A stretch of 64,000 nucleotides of DNA from an uncultured Flavobacterium sp. (GCA_937773775.1 CALJVL010000017.1:31343-95342); one strand, 5' to 3'; positions 16,523 through 26,326 are shown, numbered from the stretch's first letter. Program-made: numbers and translations. Notes: generated by a model from the sequence alone, not told the origin.

Positions 16523-19129
16523 ATGAATATAAATAAATTTACAATAAAATCACAGGAAGCCATACAGCTGTCACAACAATTGGCTCAGAGTTTTGGTCAA
16601 CAGCAGATTGAAAACGAACACATTTTCAAAGCCATCTTTGATGTAGATGAAAATGTGGCGCCTTTTATTTTAAAGAAATTAAATGTTAATGTGCCTTTGT
16701 TTCTTCAGGTTTTGGACAGCACCATTCAAAGCTTCCCTAAGGTTACTGGTGGCGAAATTATGCTTTCCAGAACAGCAAATTCTGCCTTGAATGAAGCGGA
16801 AATTATTGCCAAGAAAATGAATGATGAATTCGTTTCTATTGAGCATTTGATATTGGCCATTTTTGCTTCCAAAAGTAAAGTAGCACAAATATTAAAAGAT
16901 CAGGGAGTTACTGAAAAAGGGCTAAAAGCCGCAATTAATGAGTTGAGAAAAGGAGAAAGAGTCACCTCCGCCTCTGCCGAAGAAACGTACAATTCATTAA
17001 ATAAATATGCGAAAAACTTAAACGAACTGGCAAAAGCCGGAAAACTAGACCCCGTTATTGGTCGTGATGAGGAAATTCGACGTGTATTGCAAATATTAAC
17101 CCGTAGAACAAAAAATAACCCCATGCTCGTAGGCGAACCTGGAGTAGGGAAAACTGCCATCGCAGAAGGTTTAGCACATAGAATTGTGGATGGAGATGTG
17201 CCTGATAACCTAAAAAATAAAATTGTATTTTCTCTAGATATGGGAGCCCTAATTGCCGGAGCAAAGTTCAAAGGAGAGTTCGAAGAGCGTCTAAAAGCCG
17301 TGGTAAAAGAAGTGACTTCTGCAGAAGGAGATATTGTGCTATTCATTGACGAAATCCATACTTTAGTTGGCGCTGGTGGTGGTGAGGGTGCCATGGATGC
17401 AGCGAATATCCTGAAACCGGCATTGGCTCGCGGGGAGTTAAGAGCCATTGGTGCAACAACCTTGGATGAATATCAAAAATATTTTGAAAAAGACAAAGCA
17501 CTAGAAAGACGTTTCCAAAAAATTATAATCGAAGAACCTGATACCGAAAGTGCCATTTCCATTTTACGTGGTATCAAGGATAAATACGAGACCCATCATA
17601 AAGTGCAGATAAAAGACGAAGCTATTATTGCTGCTGTCGAACTGTCCCAGCGCTATATTACCAATCGTTTCCTTCCGGACAAAGCAATCGATTTGATGGA
17701 CGAAGCAGCTTCTAAAATCCGCATGGAAATCAATTCAAAACCAGAAGAACTCGATGTCTTGGACAGAAAGGTTATGCAACTGGAGATTGAGATTGAAGCA
17801 ATAAAAAGAGAAAAGGACGAAAGCAAGCTCAAAATTTTGGGAATGGACATAGCCAATCTTAAAGAGGACCGAAACAAAATATTTGCCAAATGGAAATCGG
17901 AAAAAGACGTAGTTGATAACATTCAGGCGATTAAAACCGAAATTGAAGATTTCAAGTATGAAGCGGAACGTGCAGAACGAGAAGGAGATTACGGAAAAGT
18001 AGCAGAAATTCGTTACGGAAAAATAAAAGAAGCCCAAGAACGCCTAGACGTTTTACACGAAGAATTAGTAGAAAAACAATCTGGTGGGACGTCTTTGATT
18101 AAAGAGGAGGTTACACGTGAAGACATTGCCGAAGTGGTAGCCAAATGGACTGGAATACCGGTTATGAAAATGCTGCAGGGTGAACGCGAAAAACTATTAC
18201 ATCTGGAGCAAGAACTACACCGTCGCGTAGTTGGCCAAGAAGAAGCTATTGAGGCAGTCAGTGACGCGGTGCGCAGAAGTCGCGCAGGACTGCAGGACAT
18301 GAGAAAACCGGTAGGAACATTCCTTTTCTTAGGAACCACGGGAGTTGGAAAAACCGAATTAGCGAAAGCTCTAGCTGAATACCTATTTGACGACGAAAAC
18401 GCAATGACCCGCATCGACATGAGTGAATACCAAGAACGCCATAGCGTAAGTAGACTTGTGGGAGCGCCTCCAGGATATGTGGGCTATGAAGAAGGCGGAC
18501 AATTGACCGAAGCCGTCCGCAGAAAACCTTATTCCGTGATATTATTAGATGAAATTGAAAAAGCACATCCTGACACTTTTAATATCCTATTACAGGTACT
18601 TGATGAGGGAAGGTTGACAGACAACAAAGGACGTCTAGCCGACTTCAAAAACACGATTATCATCATGACTTCTAATATGGGCAGCCAGATTATTCAGGAA
18701 AAATTTGAAAACCTAAAAGGAAGTATGGAAGCGGCTACAGAAGCTGCAAAAGTGGAAGTACTTGGTTTACTTAAACAAACGGTGCGTCCAGAATTCATAA
18801 ACCGTATCGACGAAATCGTGATGTTCACTCCGCTAAGCACCGAAAACATCACTAAAATTGTAGGTCTGCAGCTGAAAAATGTAACTAAAATGTTGGCTCT
18901 ACAAGGCATCACTATGGACGCAACTCCAGATGCAATTGCCTATTTGGCTGAAAAAGGCTTTGATCCGCAATTTGGTGCTAGACCAGTAAAACGGGTGATA
19001 CAAAGAGACGTGCTTAACAAGCTATCGAAAGAAATTCTGGCCGGCAATATCGCCACAGAGAGTGTCATTCTATTGGATTCATTTGATGGAGAATTGGTGT
19101 TCAGGAATCAATCTGAATTAGTAGAATAA
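16523..19129 (+). CDS. clpB: ATP-dependent disaggregase ClpB
   Basis: An 868-residue Hsp100 AAA+ chaperone that pulls proteins out of aggregates together with DnaK. It has the N-terminal Clp repeat domain (residues 1-140), a first AAA domain with Walker A GEPGVGKT and Walker B IVLFIDEIHTL, the long middle coiled coil (about 405-525) that separates ClpB from ClpA/ClpC, and a second AAA domain with GTTGVGKTELAKALAE and VILLDEIEKAH. Length is standard. It is a single-gene unit on the + strand, divergent from ytxJ. I do not see a typical heat-shock promoter or CIRCE element in the leader. Confidence 0.97.
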   Translation: MNINKFTIKSQEAIQLSQQLAQSFGQQQIENEHIFKAIFDVDENVAPFILKKLNVNVPLFLQVLDSTIQSFPKVTGGEIMLSRTANSALNEAEIIAKKMNDEFVSIEHLILAIFASKSKVAQILKDQGVTEKGLKAAINELRKGERVTSASAEETYNSLNKYAKNLNELAKAGKLDPVIGRDEEIRRVLQILTRRTKNNPMLVGEPGVGKTAIAEGLAHRIVDGDVPDNLKNKIVFSLDMGALIAGAKFKGEFEERLKAVVKEVTSAEGDIVLFIDEIHTLVGAGGGEGAMDAANILKPALARGELRAIGATTLDEYQKYFEKDKALERRFQKIIIEEPDTESAISILRGIKDKYETHHKVQIKDEAIIAAVELSQRYITNRFLPDKAIDLMDEAASKIRMEINSKPEELDVLDRKVMQLEIEIEAIKREKDESKLKILGMDIANLKEDRNKIFAKWKSEKDVVDNIQAIKTEIEDFKYEAERAEREGDYGKVAEIRYGKIKEAQERLDVLHEELVEKQSGGTSLIKEEVTREDIAEVVAKWTGIPVMKMLQGEREKLLHLEQELHRRVVGQEEAIEAVSDAVRRSRAGLQDMRKPVGTFLFLGTTGVGKTELAKALAEYLFDDENAMTRIDMSEYQERHSVSRLVGAPPGYVGYEEGGQLTEAVRRKPYSVILLDEIEKAHPDTFNILLQVLDEGRLTDNKGRLADFKNTIIIMTSNMGSQIIQEKFENLKGSMEAATEAAKVEVLGLLKQTVRPEFINRIDEIVMFTPLSTENITKIVGLQLKNVTKMLALQGITMDATPDAIAYLAEKGFDPQFGARPVKRVIQRDVLNKLSKEILAGNIATESVILLDSFDGELVFRNQSELVE

Positions 19130-19596
19130 TTATTTATCGCTTTTTTTGTACTACTAAAACATCAGGCTTTCGTTTGGTTTTTTTTTTCGCTGCCTTTTAA
19201 GGAGTAAAACATATTGCCTTTTCCTGTAATTTCTTTTAACTATATCCACTTTATTTTACCCCGAACTCTCCGCAAAAGGATACTCCCGATCGTCTTGACA
19301 AAAAAACACGATCCGTTGTAATAATTACTAAACACAATTTTTAGGTTACAAAAAAGGAAGCAGTAAACGGTATAGGTAATGCCCCAATAACCTTGCTCAA
19401 ACAGAAATTACGATTAACTTAACTCCTAACTCATGCTAAAGTCCATGATAGCTCGTATCCATTAGAACACAAACTCTTTCAAGAGAATAAATTTAAGATA
19501 AAGATAAAACTAGCTATTCAATATTATCACCAAGAAAGCAGGACTAAAGTTTTTTAGCAAATTTGGCTCCTGAAAGGATCTTGGAATAGTATCAAA
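19130..19596. other. Non-coding region after clpB
   Basis: About 470 bases with T-rich tracts soon after the clpB stop but no clean terminator hairpin. No frame of gene length is seen. A stretch near 19435-19557 can be read as an open + strand segment (VHDSSYPLEHKLFQENKF) but has no start and no recognised family. Confidence 0.4.
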
Positions 19597-19624
19597 ATAA
19601 AAAAGCCCTGAGTTATCAGGGCTT
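19597..19624 (-). terminator. Terminator of the former fasciclin gene
   Basis: Stem AAGCCCTGA (19603-19611) and TCAGGGCTT (19616-19624), loop GTTA. On the minus strand it is followed by a T run (A tract at 19597-19604 on the plus strand). It sits 26 bases after the fasciclin pseudogene stop and looks intact although the gene is not. Confidence 0.8.
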
Positions 19625-19649
19625 AATTTTTATAATAAATAATTCCGAA

Positions 19650-20169
19650 TTACTTAGGCATTACAACACTATTTATTACATGGATTACACCATTACTCGC
19701 CATTACATCTGTAGCAACGATTTCGCTATAATTATCATTTCGTGTCTTTCAACCAGATTTTACCATCTTTTTGGATAACAGTCAATACCTGACCATTTAA
19801 TGCTTTTAATTCGACAGTTCCATTACCTTCTTTTAAAGCTGCTACAACGTCAGTGGCGAGCTAAATCTTTCCAGATATTACGTGGTATGTTAAGATATTA
19901 GCTAATGATTTTTGGTTTTTTTACTTCTAAAAGAGAATTTAAAGTTTTAGAATCAATTTTAGCAAAAGCATCATTTGTTGGAGCAAAAACGGTGAATGGT
20001 CCATCAGCTTGTAAAGCCTCAACTAAGTCGGCAGCTTTTATAAGCGGGCTACTAAAGTTGAAAAATCTTCATTCCCAACTGCAACATCTACTATTGTTTC
20101 TTGAGCAGTAGCTTGTTTCGAAAGGAATAAAGTCATTGTAACGGTTAAAATAAGAACTAATTTTTTCAT
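19650..20169 (-). pseudogene. Secreted fasciclin (FAS1) domain protein, broken
   Basis: The minus-strand start MKKLVLILTVTMTLFLSKQ is a clear signal peptide. It is followed by TIVDVAVGNEDFSTLVA, then in other frames KAADLVEALQADGPFTVFAP, TNDAFAKIDSKTLNSLL, LANILTYHVISGKI, VVAALKEGNGTVELKALNG and a final ASNGVIHVINSVVMPK. Together these make one complete FAS1 domain, a secreted adhesion-type fold. At least three frameshifts and in-frame stops separate the pieces, for example near 20046 and 19893 and at a TAG near 19861. Its terminator and a TATATTTG box upstream (20202-20209, minus strand) remain, so the inactivation looks recent. Confidence 0.85.
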
Positions 20170-20642
20170 AATTTATTTTTTTAATTGTTTTAATATTCCT
20201 TCAAATATATAATAAAAATTTCATTTTGTCTAACCTAATTGCGTTTTTATTAAACAATAGTTACCTCTGCTATATTTTAGGTGTTTAATTTTAATTATTT
20301 TCGATAGAAGATTATCATTTGTTTATCTTTTAATTTTTCCATATTACTACCAAACGATACAGCACACTATTCTATGTTTCTTTTGTCCTGAATTCCTGCC
20401 TAAAATACATACTTCTCAATTACCACTGCAAAGCACCAATTATTGTAATAGCTACTTCACTATTTTTTTATTCCGAAAGAGGGGCCAAAAGACACAAACA
20501 ACTGCCTAGCTAATCTCACGAAAGCACAATGACAGCTTTCCTATTGAACCTAAGCCTAGGTAGTACACTATCAATTGCTCGTGTCTATTGAAGTACCCTA
20601 CCTTTCAAGTAAATAATCATCAGACAAATAAAACAAACTATA

Positions 20643-20672
20643 TTGATTTGCTTGAAATTTAGTATATATTTG
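20643..20672 (+). promoter_or_regulatory. Flavobacterial-type promoter upstream of the S9 peptidase
   Basis: TTG at 20643-20645, a 19-base spacer and TATATTTG at 20665-20672 match the Bacteroidota consensus TTG-N17-23-TAnnTTTG. It would give a leader of roughly 220 bases before the S9 peptidase ATG. It is the only site in the window where I found both elements at the right spacing. Confidence 0.5.
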
Positions 20673-20897
20673 AGAATAAATAAAGCACTGATTTTATTGG
20701 AAAGACCCCCCTCTTCAATTGAGGAACTTTGTGAAGCATTTGAATAATTTACTCTCATAATTAATAACCGTTAGTTTAGCATAAAGCTATTATGAAAATA
20801 AAACAAGCCATTTCTATATAAGTTCCTAACTATCAAAATGAATTATAATCATCTTTAAAAACCATCAAGATTTAAACAATCTAACAAAATTTCAACT

Positions 20898-22895
20898 ATG
20901 AGAACCAATCTAAAAACCACCTTCACCGTTCTTTTATGTAGTATATACTGCCTTGTATTTGCGCAACAAACAAAGAAAGCGCTTACCATTGAGGATATCA
21001 TGAAACTAAAAACAATCAGCGAAGTGCAAATTAGTCCCGACGGAAAATGGGTGGCTTATACTGTTTCGGAAGTCGACATGAAAAAGGATAAATCTCAAAC
21101 ACGTATTTATAGCATCCCGATGAACGGCGGTGAACCCATTGCTATAACTGGTATAGACTATTCTGCAAGCCAACCCAGATGGAGTGCTGACAACAAGTAT
21201 CTTTCTTTTTTAGCCAGTAAAAAAGAAGATGAGAAAACACAAGTTTGGATTTCAAACCGAATGGGCGGAGACGCGCAAGTACTTACCAAAATTCCACAAG
21301 GATTATCAAGTCATGAATGGTCACCTGTTGGTAATAAGCTCCTTTTGGTCATTACCGATCCAAAGCCAGAAGAGCTGACCGCGGATAAAGAAGATGATAA
21401 AAAAGCAAAACCTTTTGTGATCGATCGGCGTCAATTCAAACAAGATTACGTAGGCTATCTTGACCGCCATAGAAAACACTTATATACCCTTATTCCTGGA
21501 GACAGTATACCTACTCAACTTACTTGGGGCGATTTCGATGATAGCGATCCTGTGTGGAGTCCAGATGGAAAAAAGATTGCTTTTGTTAGCAACCGTACAG
21601 AAGATCCTGATGGTAATTCAAATACAGATATTTGGGTGGTTGATACCAACAACCCCGATAAGGATAAAAAATTAACTCAGGTAACGAATAATCCGAATAG
21701 TGATAATTCTCCCGCCTGGAGTCCCGATGGAAACCATATTGCCCATATTGCGATAACAGATGGCACCATTCTTTGGTACGCTACTCAGCATTTAGCGCTT
21801 GCGCCAGCACTAGGCGGAAAAACCGAAGTATTATCCGAAACCATAGATCGGAATATCTCAAAACCGAAGTTTTCTAAAGACGGAAAATCAATTTACTTTT
21901 TATTAGAAGAAAGCGGAACCAGTATTTTAGCTTCTTTGAATACTGACGGTCAAAATCTAGAACGGATTATCAAGGGAGATGTTGCTATTAGCAATTATGA
22001 TTTACACGAGGGCATTTTTACCGTTTTAATGGGGAAGGCAAATAGAACAGACAATCTCTATACGTTCCAAAAAAATCAAATATCAGAACTTACTCATATC
22101 AATGATGATGTGCTTAATGAGATTAAAAAGCCAACGATAGAGAAAATAAATTATAAAAGCCTTGATGGTACTGATGTACAAGGTTTTGTCGTTAAACCTA
22201 TTGACTTTGACCCCGCTAAGAAATATCCAACTGTTCTATGGATTCATGGAGGTCCAACTAGTCAATATGACTTTTCTTTTAACACTACTGTCCAACTTTA
22301 TGCGGCCAACGGTTATGTAGTTTTACTAATAAACCCAAGGGGTTCGACAGGTTATGGACAGGATTTCTGCAAGGCTATTTTTGCAGATTGGGGAAATCTA
22401 GATTATCAGGATGTAATGGCAGGAGTAGATTATGCAATTGTACAAGGGTACAGCAACTCAGATAAACTTGCGGTAGGTGGCTGGTCCTATGGCGGAATTT
22501 TAACGAACTACGTCATTACTAAAACAAGTAGGTTTAAAGCCGCATTATCTGGCGCTAGCGAAGCGTTATTTCGGGCTAATTACGGTCATGACCACTATCA
22601 ACTTACTTGGGAGCAGGAATTGGGATTACCTTGGGAAAATGCACAAGCTTGGGAACGTATTTCTCCTTTTAATGACGTTGCCAAAATTACAACTCCTACG
22701 CTTTGGATGGGCGGTAGCGATGATTGGAACGTACCAATCCTTAACTCGGAACAAATGTATTTGGGTATGAAAAGATTGGGAAGGGAAACTCAATTAGTTG
22801 TATATCCTGATGAGTATCATGGCCTCAAAAGACCTTCGTTTCTAAAAGACCGAATGGAACGGTATTTAGATTGGTTAAAAAAATATGTGAAATAA
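20898..22895 (+). CDS. S9 family prolyl oligopeptidase (dipeptidyl/acylaminoacyl peptidase type)
   Basis: A 665-residue exported serine peptidase. It has an N-terminal signal peptide (TTFTVLLCSIYCLVFAQQ), a beta-propeller with WD40-like PD40 repeats (SPDGKKIAFVSNR, SPDGNHIAHIA), and a C-terminal alpha/beta hydrolase domain. The catalytic triad is visible: Ser530 in GGWSYGG, an Asp in GGSDDWNVP near 608, and His641 in DEYHGLKRP. It should cleave short peptides in the periplasm, supporting peptide nutrition. A good flavobacterial promoter lies at 20643-20672. It is monocistronic, with no close partner. Confidence 0.92.
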   Translation: MRTNLKTTFTVLLCSIYCLVFAQQTKKALTIEDIMKLKTISEVQISPDGKWVAYTVSEVDMKKDKSQTRIYSIPMNGGEPIAITGIDYSASQPRWSADNKYLSFLASKKEDEKTQVWISNRMGGDAQVLTKIPQGLSSHEWSPVGNKLLLVITDPKPEELTADKEDDKKAKPFVIDRRQFKQDYVGYLDRHRKHLYTLIPGDSIPTQLTWGDFDDSDPVWSPDGKKIAFVSNRTEDPDGNSNTDIWVVDTNNPDKDKKLTQVTNNPNSDNSPAWSPDGNHIAHIAITDGTILWYATQHLALAPALGGKTEVLSETIDRNISKPKFSKDGKSIYFLLEESGTSILASLNTDGQNLERIIKGDVAISNYDLHEGIFTVLMGKANRTDNLYTFQKNQISELTHINDDVLNEIKKPTIEKINYKSLDGTDVQGFVVKPIDFDPAKKYPTVLWIHGGPTSQYDFSFNTTVQLYAANGYVVLLINPRGSTGYGQDFCKAIFADWGNLDYQDVMAGVDYAIVQGYSNSDKLAVGGWSYGGILTNYVITKTSRFKAALSGASEALFRANYGHDHYQLTWEQELGLPWENAQAWERISPFNDVAKITTPTLWMGGSDDWNVPILNSEQMYLGMKRLGRETQLVVYPDEYHGLKRPSFLKDRMERYLDWLKKYVK

Positions 22896-22998
22896 ATAAT
22901 TATCAATAATAAAAGTCTCATTTCCGCAATAGCATTATTCAATAACGAGTAGCATATTAAACCTGAGCCAAAACAGTACTTGATTATCAATTAGATGA

Positions 22999-23160
22999 TT
23001 ATTTAACGCCGTTAGGCGCAAACTTATCTAATTTTCTGGCACTAGTCTGCTGTGTAATGCTTAAAATCAAAAGAAAAATACTAGGGATTAAAACATGTAT
23101 AACTGTAGCAAAATTGTCTTTATGTGACTTTATAAAATAGAGTAGCAAATTGTCAATCAT
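22999..23160 (-). CDS. Putative 53-residue single-helix membrane protein
   Basis: A short minus-strand frame from ATG 23160 (MIDNLLLYFIKSHKDN) to TAA at 22999. The middle (ATVIHVLIPSIFLLILSI) is a good transmembrane helix, followed by a basic tail ending DKFAPNGVK. It is divergent from another 53-codon gene that starts 35 bases away. No family is recognised. It could be a chance frame; the hydrophobic design and the divergent layout are the only support. Confidence 0.35.
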   Translation of the reverse strand: MIDNLLLYFIKSHKDNFATVIHVLIPSIFLLILSITQQTSARKLDKFAPNGVK

Positions 23161-23194
23161 TGCGGAGCAAAATACAAATCGAAATTAAATAAAG

Positions 23195-23356
23195 ATGAAA
23201 AAAAGAATTTTTGATGCGATTTTTATAGTAATTTCAACTATAATGTTGGTAATGTTATCGAAATACGGTCTTTTAGAGAAATATATGGCTTTTTCATTCA
23301 TTCCTATTTTAATTGCCTACCAACTAGGACAATATTCCGAGAGGAAATTTAAATAA
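23195..23356 (+). CDS. Small two-helix membrane protein, 53 residues
   Basis: ATG 23195 opens MKKRIFDAIFIVISTIMLV and the frame ends at TAA 23354-23356. Two hydrophobic stretches (about residues 8-21 and 31-44) are joined by SKYGLLEKY, and the tail is charged (YSERKFK). Basic N-terminus, helix content and codon use look like a real small inner-membrane protein, and similar short proteins seem familiar from flavobacteria, but I can name no function. It lies 134 bases before the AcuI-like gene on the same strand. Confidence 0.6.
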   Translation: MKKRIFDAIFIVISTIMLVMLSKYGLLEKYMAFSFIPILIAYQLGQYSERKFK

Positions 23357-23490
23357 TGAATAATTATCAGAACAAGGACTTTAGTTTTTTAACGAAACTA
23401 GATTAAATCCTAAAATACGAACAAAGCCGCTGGCATGTTCTTAGCATATTCAAACAAAAACAAGTTTGATAAAAACCAAATAATAAAATT

Positions 23491-24486
23491 ATGGAAAAAC
23501 AAGAATTTAAATCTTTTATTGTAGAGGAAAAAGAAGGGAAGTTTATAGGAACAGTTAAAACAAGAAACATTGAGGATCTGCCACAAGCTGATTTGTTAAT
23601 TAAAGTTTCCTATTCCTCTTTAAATTATAAAGATGCTCTTTCCGCTACTGGAAACAAAGGAGTTACAAAAACTTATCCCCACACACCAGGAATTGATGCA
23701 GTAGGTGTAGTTGTGAAATCTGAAAATTCCTCTTTCAGTGTTAATGACAAAGTAATTGTTACCAGTTATGATTTAGGTATGAATACCGATGGGGGTTTTA
23801 GCGAATATATTCGAGTTCCTTCTGAATGGGCTGTTAAATTACCTGAAAGCCTTACGATGAAAGAGGCGATGATATATGGTACCGCGGGATTAACGGCTGG
23901 AATTTCAGTGTTACGCCTGACCGAATTAGTAAAACCCGAAGATGGAAAAATTATTGTTTCCGGAGCTACGGGAGGAGTTGGGTCATTAAGTGTTGCTATT
24001 CTAGCCAAATTAGGTTATTTCGTAGTTGCGATTACGGGTAAAGAGTCCGAACGAGATTACTTGACTAATTTAGGTGCTAAAGAAATTATTCTCCGTAGCG
24101 ATTTCGAAAATTTAAATAAACGACCAGTCTTAAAACCACTATTTGCTGGTGGTATAGATACCGTTGGAGGTGTAATTTTAGAAAACATAATCAAATCCAC
24201 AGCACCAATGGGAGCGGTAACTTGTTGTGGTAATGTTGCATCACCAAAGATAGACCTGACCGTATTCCCCTTTATTTTAAGAGGCATTAGCCTAATAGGT
24301 ATTGACTCGCAAAATTACCCACTAAAATACCGAGAATTGGTTTGGAAAAGACTTGCTCAAGACTGGAAACCTTCACAGTTATCAGATACCTGTGTTGACA
24401 TAACCCTTAATGAATTAGAGAGTAAAATCGACTTAATCCTTCAAGGGAAATTGAAAGGACGTACCGTTTTAAAATTAAATGAGTAA
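23491..24486 (+). CDS. acuI: YhdH/YhfP-family quinone oxidoreductase (acryloyl-CoA reductase type)
   Basis: A 331-residue zinc-free medium-chain dehydrogenase/reductase. It has SYSSLNYKDALSATGNKG near the N-terminus, the PHTPGIDAVG motif, and the NADPH-binding VSGATGGVGSLSVAILAKLG near residue 155. This matches the YhdH/AcuI branch, whose characterised members reduce acryloyl-CoA to propionyl-CoA with NADPH. In flavobacteria the physiological substrate is not established. There is no propionate or DMSP gene nearby, so the symbol is by family only. It precedes a run of acetyltransferases. Confidence 0.85.
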   Translation: MEKQEFKSFIVEEKEGKFIGTVKTRNIEDLPQADLLIKVSYSSLNYKDALSATGNKGVTKTYPHTPGIDAVGVVVKSENSSFSVNDKVIVTSYDLGMNTDGGFSEYIRVPSEWAVKLPESLTMKEAMIYGTAGLTAGISVLRLTELVKPEDGKIIVSGATGGVGSLSVAILAKLGYFVVAITGKESERDYLTNLGAKEIILRSDFENLNKRPVLKPLFAGGIDTVGGVILENIIKSTAPMGAVTCCGNVASPKIDLTVFPFILRGISLIGIDSQNYPLKYRELVWKRLAQDWKPSQLSDTCVDITLNELESKIDLILQGKLKGRTVLKLNE

Positions 24487-24667
24487 AGCAAGTTACAGAA
24501 GAAGAACCTGCGATAACAAGTATATTTAACTCTTTCTAAACTCGATGGTCTTATCGTATTTTCGTTTAGCCCAAAATGCTCTGTTTTTATCTCAGTAATA
24601 GTTCCAAAAGCTACATCGTTAATACCTTTATAAACAGATCAATAAGTATGCAATTTGATATAAAAAC

Positions 24668-25183
24668 ATGAAAATAAAAAATAGCATCGAAGAAGATATA
24701 ACTGAAATATTTCGTCTATATAAAATGGCGACAGACTTTCAGAAAACTAGGTTTACTGGGCATTGGCCTGAATTTGAACGGAATTTAGTTGAAAGCGAAA
24801 TTGCAGAGAGTAGACAATGGAAAATAGTAATCGACAATAAAATTGCTTGTGTTTGGGCTACAACATTCAACGACCCACAAATTTGGGAAGAAAAAAATAA
24901 TGACCCATCAATATACATTCACAGAATTGCGACAAATCCCGACTTTAGAGGACTCAACCTCGTTGGACAAATAGTAGAATGGGCAAAAAAATATGCACTC
25001 GATAATAATAAAAAATTTATTCGGATGGACACTGTTGGGGACAATCCACAACTTATTAGTTACTATTCAAAATGTGGTTTTGATTTTTTGGGATTATTAA
25101 AACTTCAGAATACTGACGGATTACCCGCGCATTATAAAAATGCGACTGTAAGTTTGTTTCAAATTAAATTAAACGAAGGTTGA
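24668..25183 (+). CDS. GNAT family N-acetyltransferase
   Basis: A 171-residue GNAT-fold enzyme. The acetyl-CoA site is seen as IHRIATNPDFRGLNLVGQIVEWA, corresponding to motif A (R/Q-x-x-G-x-A-like turn), followed by MDTVGDNPQLISYYSKCGF, the typical end of the fold. The substrate cannot be predicted. It is the first of three co-directional GNAT genes, 26 bases before the second, and the three share little beyond the fold. Confidence 0.82.
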   Translation: MKIKNSIEEDITEIFRLYKMATDFQKTRFTGHWPEFERNLVESEIAESRQWKIVIDNKIACVWATTFNDPQIWEEKNNDPSIYIHRIATNPDFRGLNLVGQIVEWAKKYALDNNKKFIRMDTVGDNPQLISYYSKCGFDFLGLLKLQNTDGLPAHYKNATVSLFQIKLNEG

Positions 25184-25209
25184 CGAATAAAAAAACAAAT
25201 AGATTGAAA

Positions 25210-25719
25210 ATGTTTGAAACAGAAAGATTAATTCTTAAGCCCTCAACCATAGCCGATGCTGAGTTTATTAGAACCCTATATAACAGCCCTAAGTGGATAG
25301 AATTTATTGGTGACCGTAAAATAAGTACTGTCAAGGACGCCGAAAATTATATTCAAATCAAGTTAACGCCACAAATGCAAAGTTTGGGTTTTGGTAACTA
25401 CACGATAATTAGAAAGTCAGATGGTGAAAAGATTGGTTCTTGTGGCCTTTACGATAGACAGGGAGTAGAAGGAATTGATATTGGTTTTGCTTTGCTCCCA
25501 AATTTCGAAAAAAAAGGATATGCCTTTGAAAGTGTTAACTACTTAAAAGAAATCGGTTTCAATAATTTTAAACTAAAACAGATCAGCGGAATAACTTCTA
25601 AAAAAAACAAAGCATCGCAAGATTTGTTGATGAAAATTGGGCTCACATTTGAGAAAAACATAATCCTTCCAAATGAGACCGAAGAGATACTTTTATATAC
25701 ATTGATTAAAGTTAAGTAA
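25210..25719 (+). CDS. GNAT family acetyltransferase, RimJ/RimL-like
   Basis: A 169-residue protein of the Acetyltransf_3 type. It begins MFETERLILKP, the classic RimJ/RimL-like opening, and has DIGFALLPNFEKKGYAFESVNYL as the acetyl-CoA-binding motif. The C-terminal ASQDLLMKIGLTFEKNI is also typical. I chose ATG 25210; an in-frame TTG at 25180 overlaps the stop of the previous gene and adds ten poorly conserved residues. Target unknown (protein N-termini, amino acids or antibiotics are all possible in this class). Confidence 0.85.
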   Translation: MFETERLILKPSTIADAEFIRTLYNSPKWIEFIGDRKISTVKDAENYIQIKLTPQMQSLGFGNYTIIRKSDGEKIGSCGLYDRQGVEGIDIGFALLPNFEKKGYAFESVNYLKEIGFNNFKLKQISGITSKKNKASQDLLMKIGLTFEKNIILPNETEEILLYTLIKVK

Positions 25720-25743
25720 ACTAATCAAAACTTACGAAGAAAA

Positions 25744-26193
25744 ATGATTGAAAACCTAACTATCAGAGAATACAAATTAAACGACAAAAACGAAGTATTA
25801 GCAATATTAAAACGCAACGTTCCAAAGTATTTCGCCGAAAGCGAAATTGAGGACCTCGACGACTACCTTAAACATAAAATCGAAAAATACTTCGTTGCTG
25901 CAATTGGTGACGTGATAATTGGTGCAGGTGGAATTAACTTTGATGACAACAGTAAAACCGCAAAAATTAGTTGGGATTTTATAGACACAAAATTTAAAGG
26001 AAGAGGAATTGGACAATCGCTGTTAAAATATAGAATTGACTTTATACAATCAAATTATGTTAGCGCAACTATCAAGGTTAGAACTTCTCAATTAGCCTAC
26101 AAATTCTATGAGAAAAACGGATTTACCCTGAAGGAAATTGAAAAAGATTATTGGGCAACGGGATTTGATTTATACAGCATGACCTACGAATAA
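25744..26193 (+). CDS. GNAT family N-acetyltransferase
   Basis: A 149-residue GNAT protein. The motif DTKFKGRGIGQSLLKYRID contains the Q/R-x-x-G-x-G/A pyrophosphate-binding turn, and VRTSQLAYKFYEKNGF is the conserved C-terminal strand-helix with the active-site-region Tyr. The start MIENLTIREYKLND is normal for the family. It lies 24 bases after the RimJ-like gene and is probably in the same transcript. Substrate unknown. Confidence 0.83.
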   Translation: MIENLTIREYKLNDKNEVLAILKRNVPKYFAESEIEDLDDYLKHKIEKYFVAAIGDVIIGAGGINFDDNSKTAKISWDFIDTKFKGRGIGQSLLKYRIDFIQSNYVSATIKVRTSQLAYKFYEKNGFTLKEIEKDYWATGFDLYSMTYE

Positions 26194-26326
26194 AAAGTTT
26201 CCCCTTTTAATTTTGCAACAGCAGTTTTAATAGAGCACAAGGGTAACTTTATTTTCAATAACTTGTAGTATATATTATATACCTTAGCAAGTGATAAGAA
26301 AACCCTCATTCAAACAACTATTTATA

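Noticed and set aside
24487..24660. Minus-strand open segment reading VYKGINDVAFGTITEIKTEHFGLNENTIR between the AcuI-like and first GNAT genes
   Set aside because: It looks protein-like but is closed by a TGA just upstream, has no start codon, and runs into the reverse strand of the reductase gene. At most a gene relic; no family recognised.
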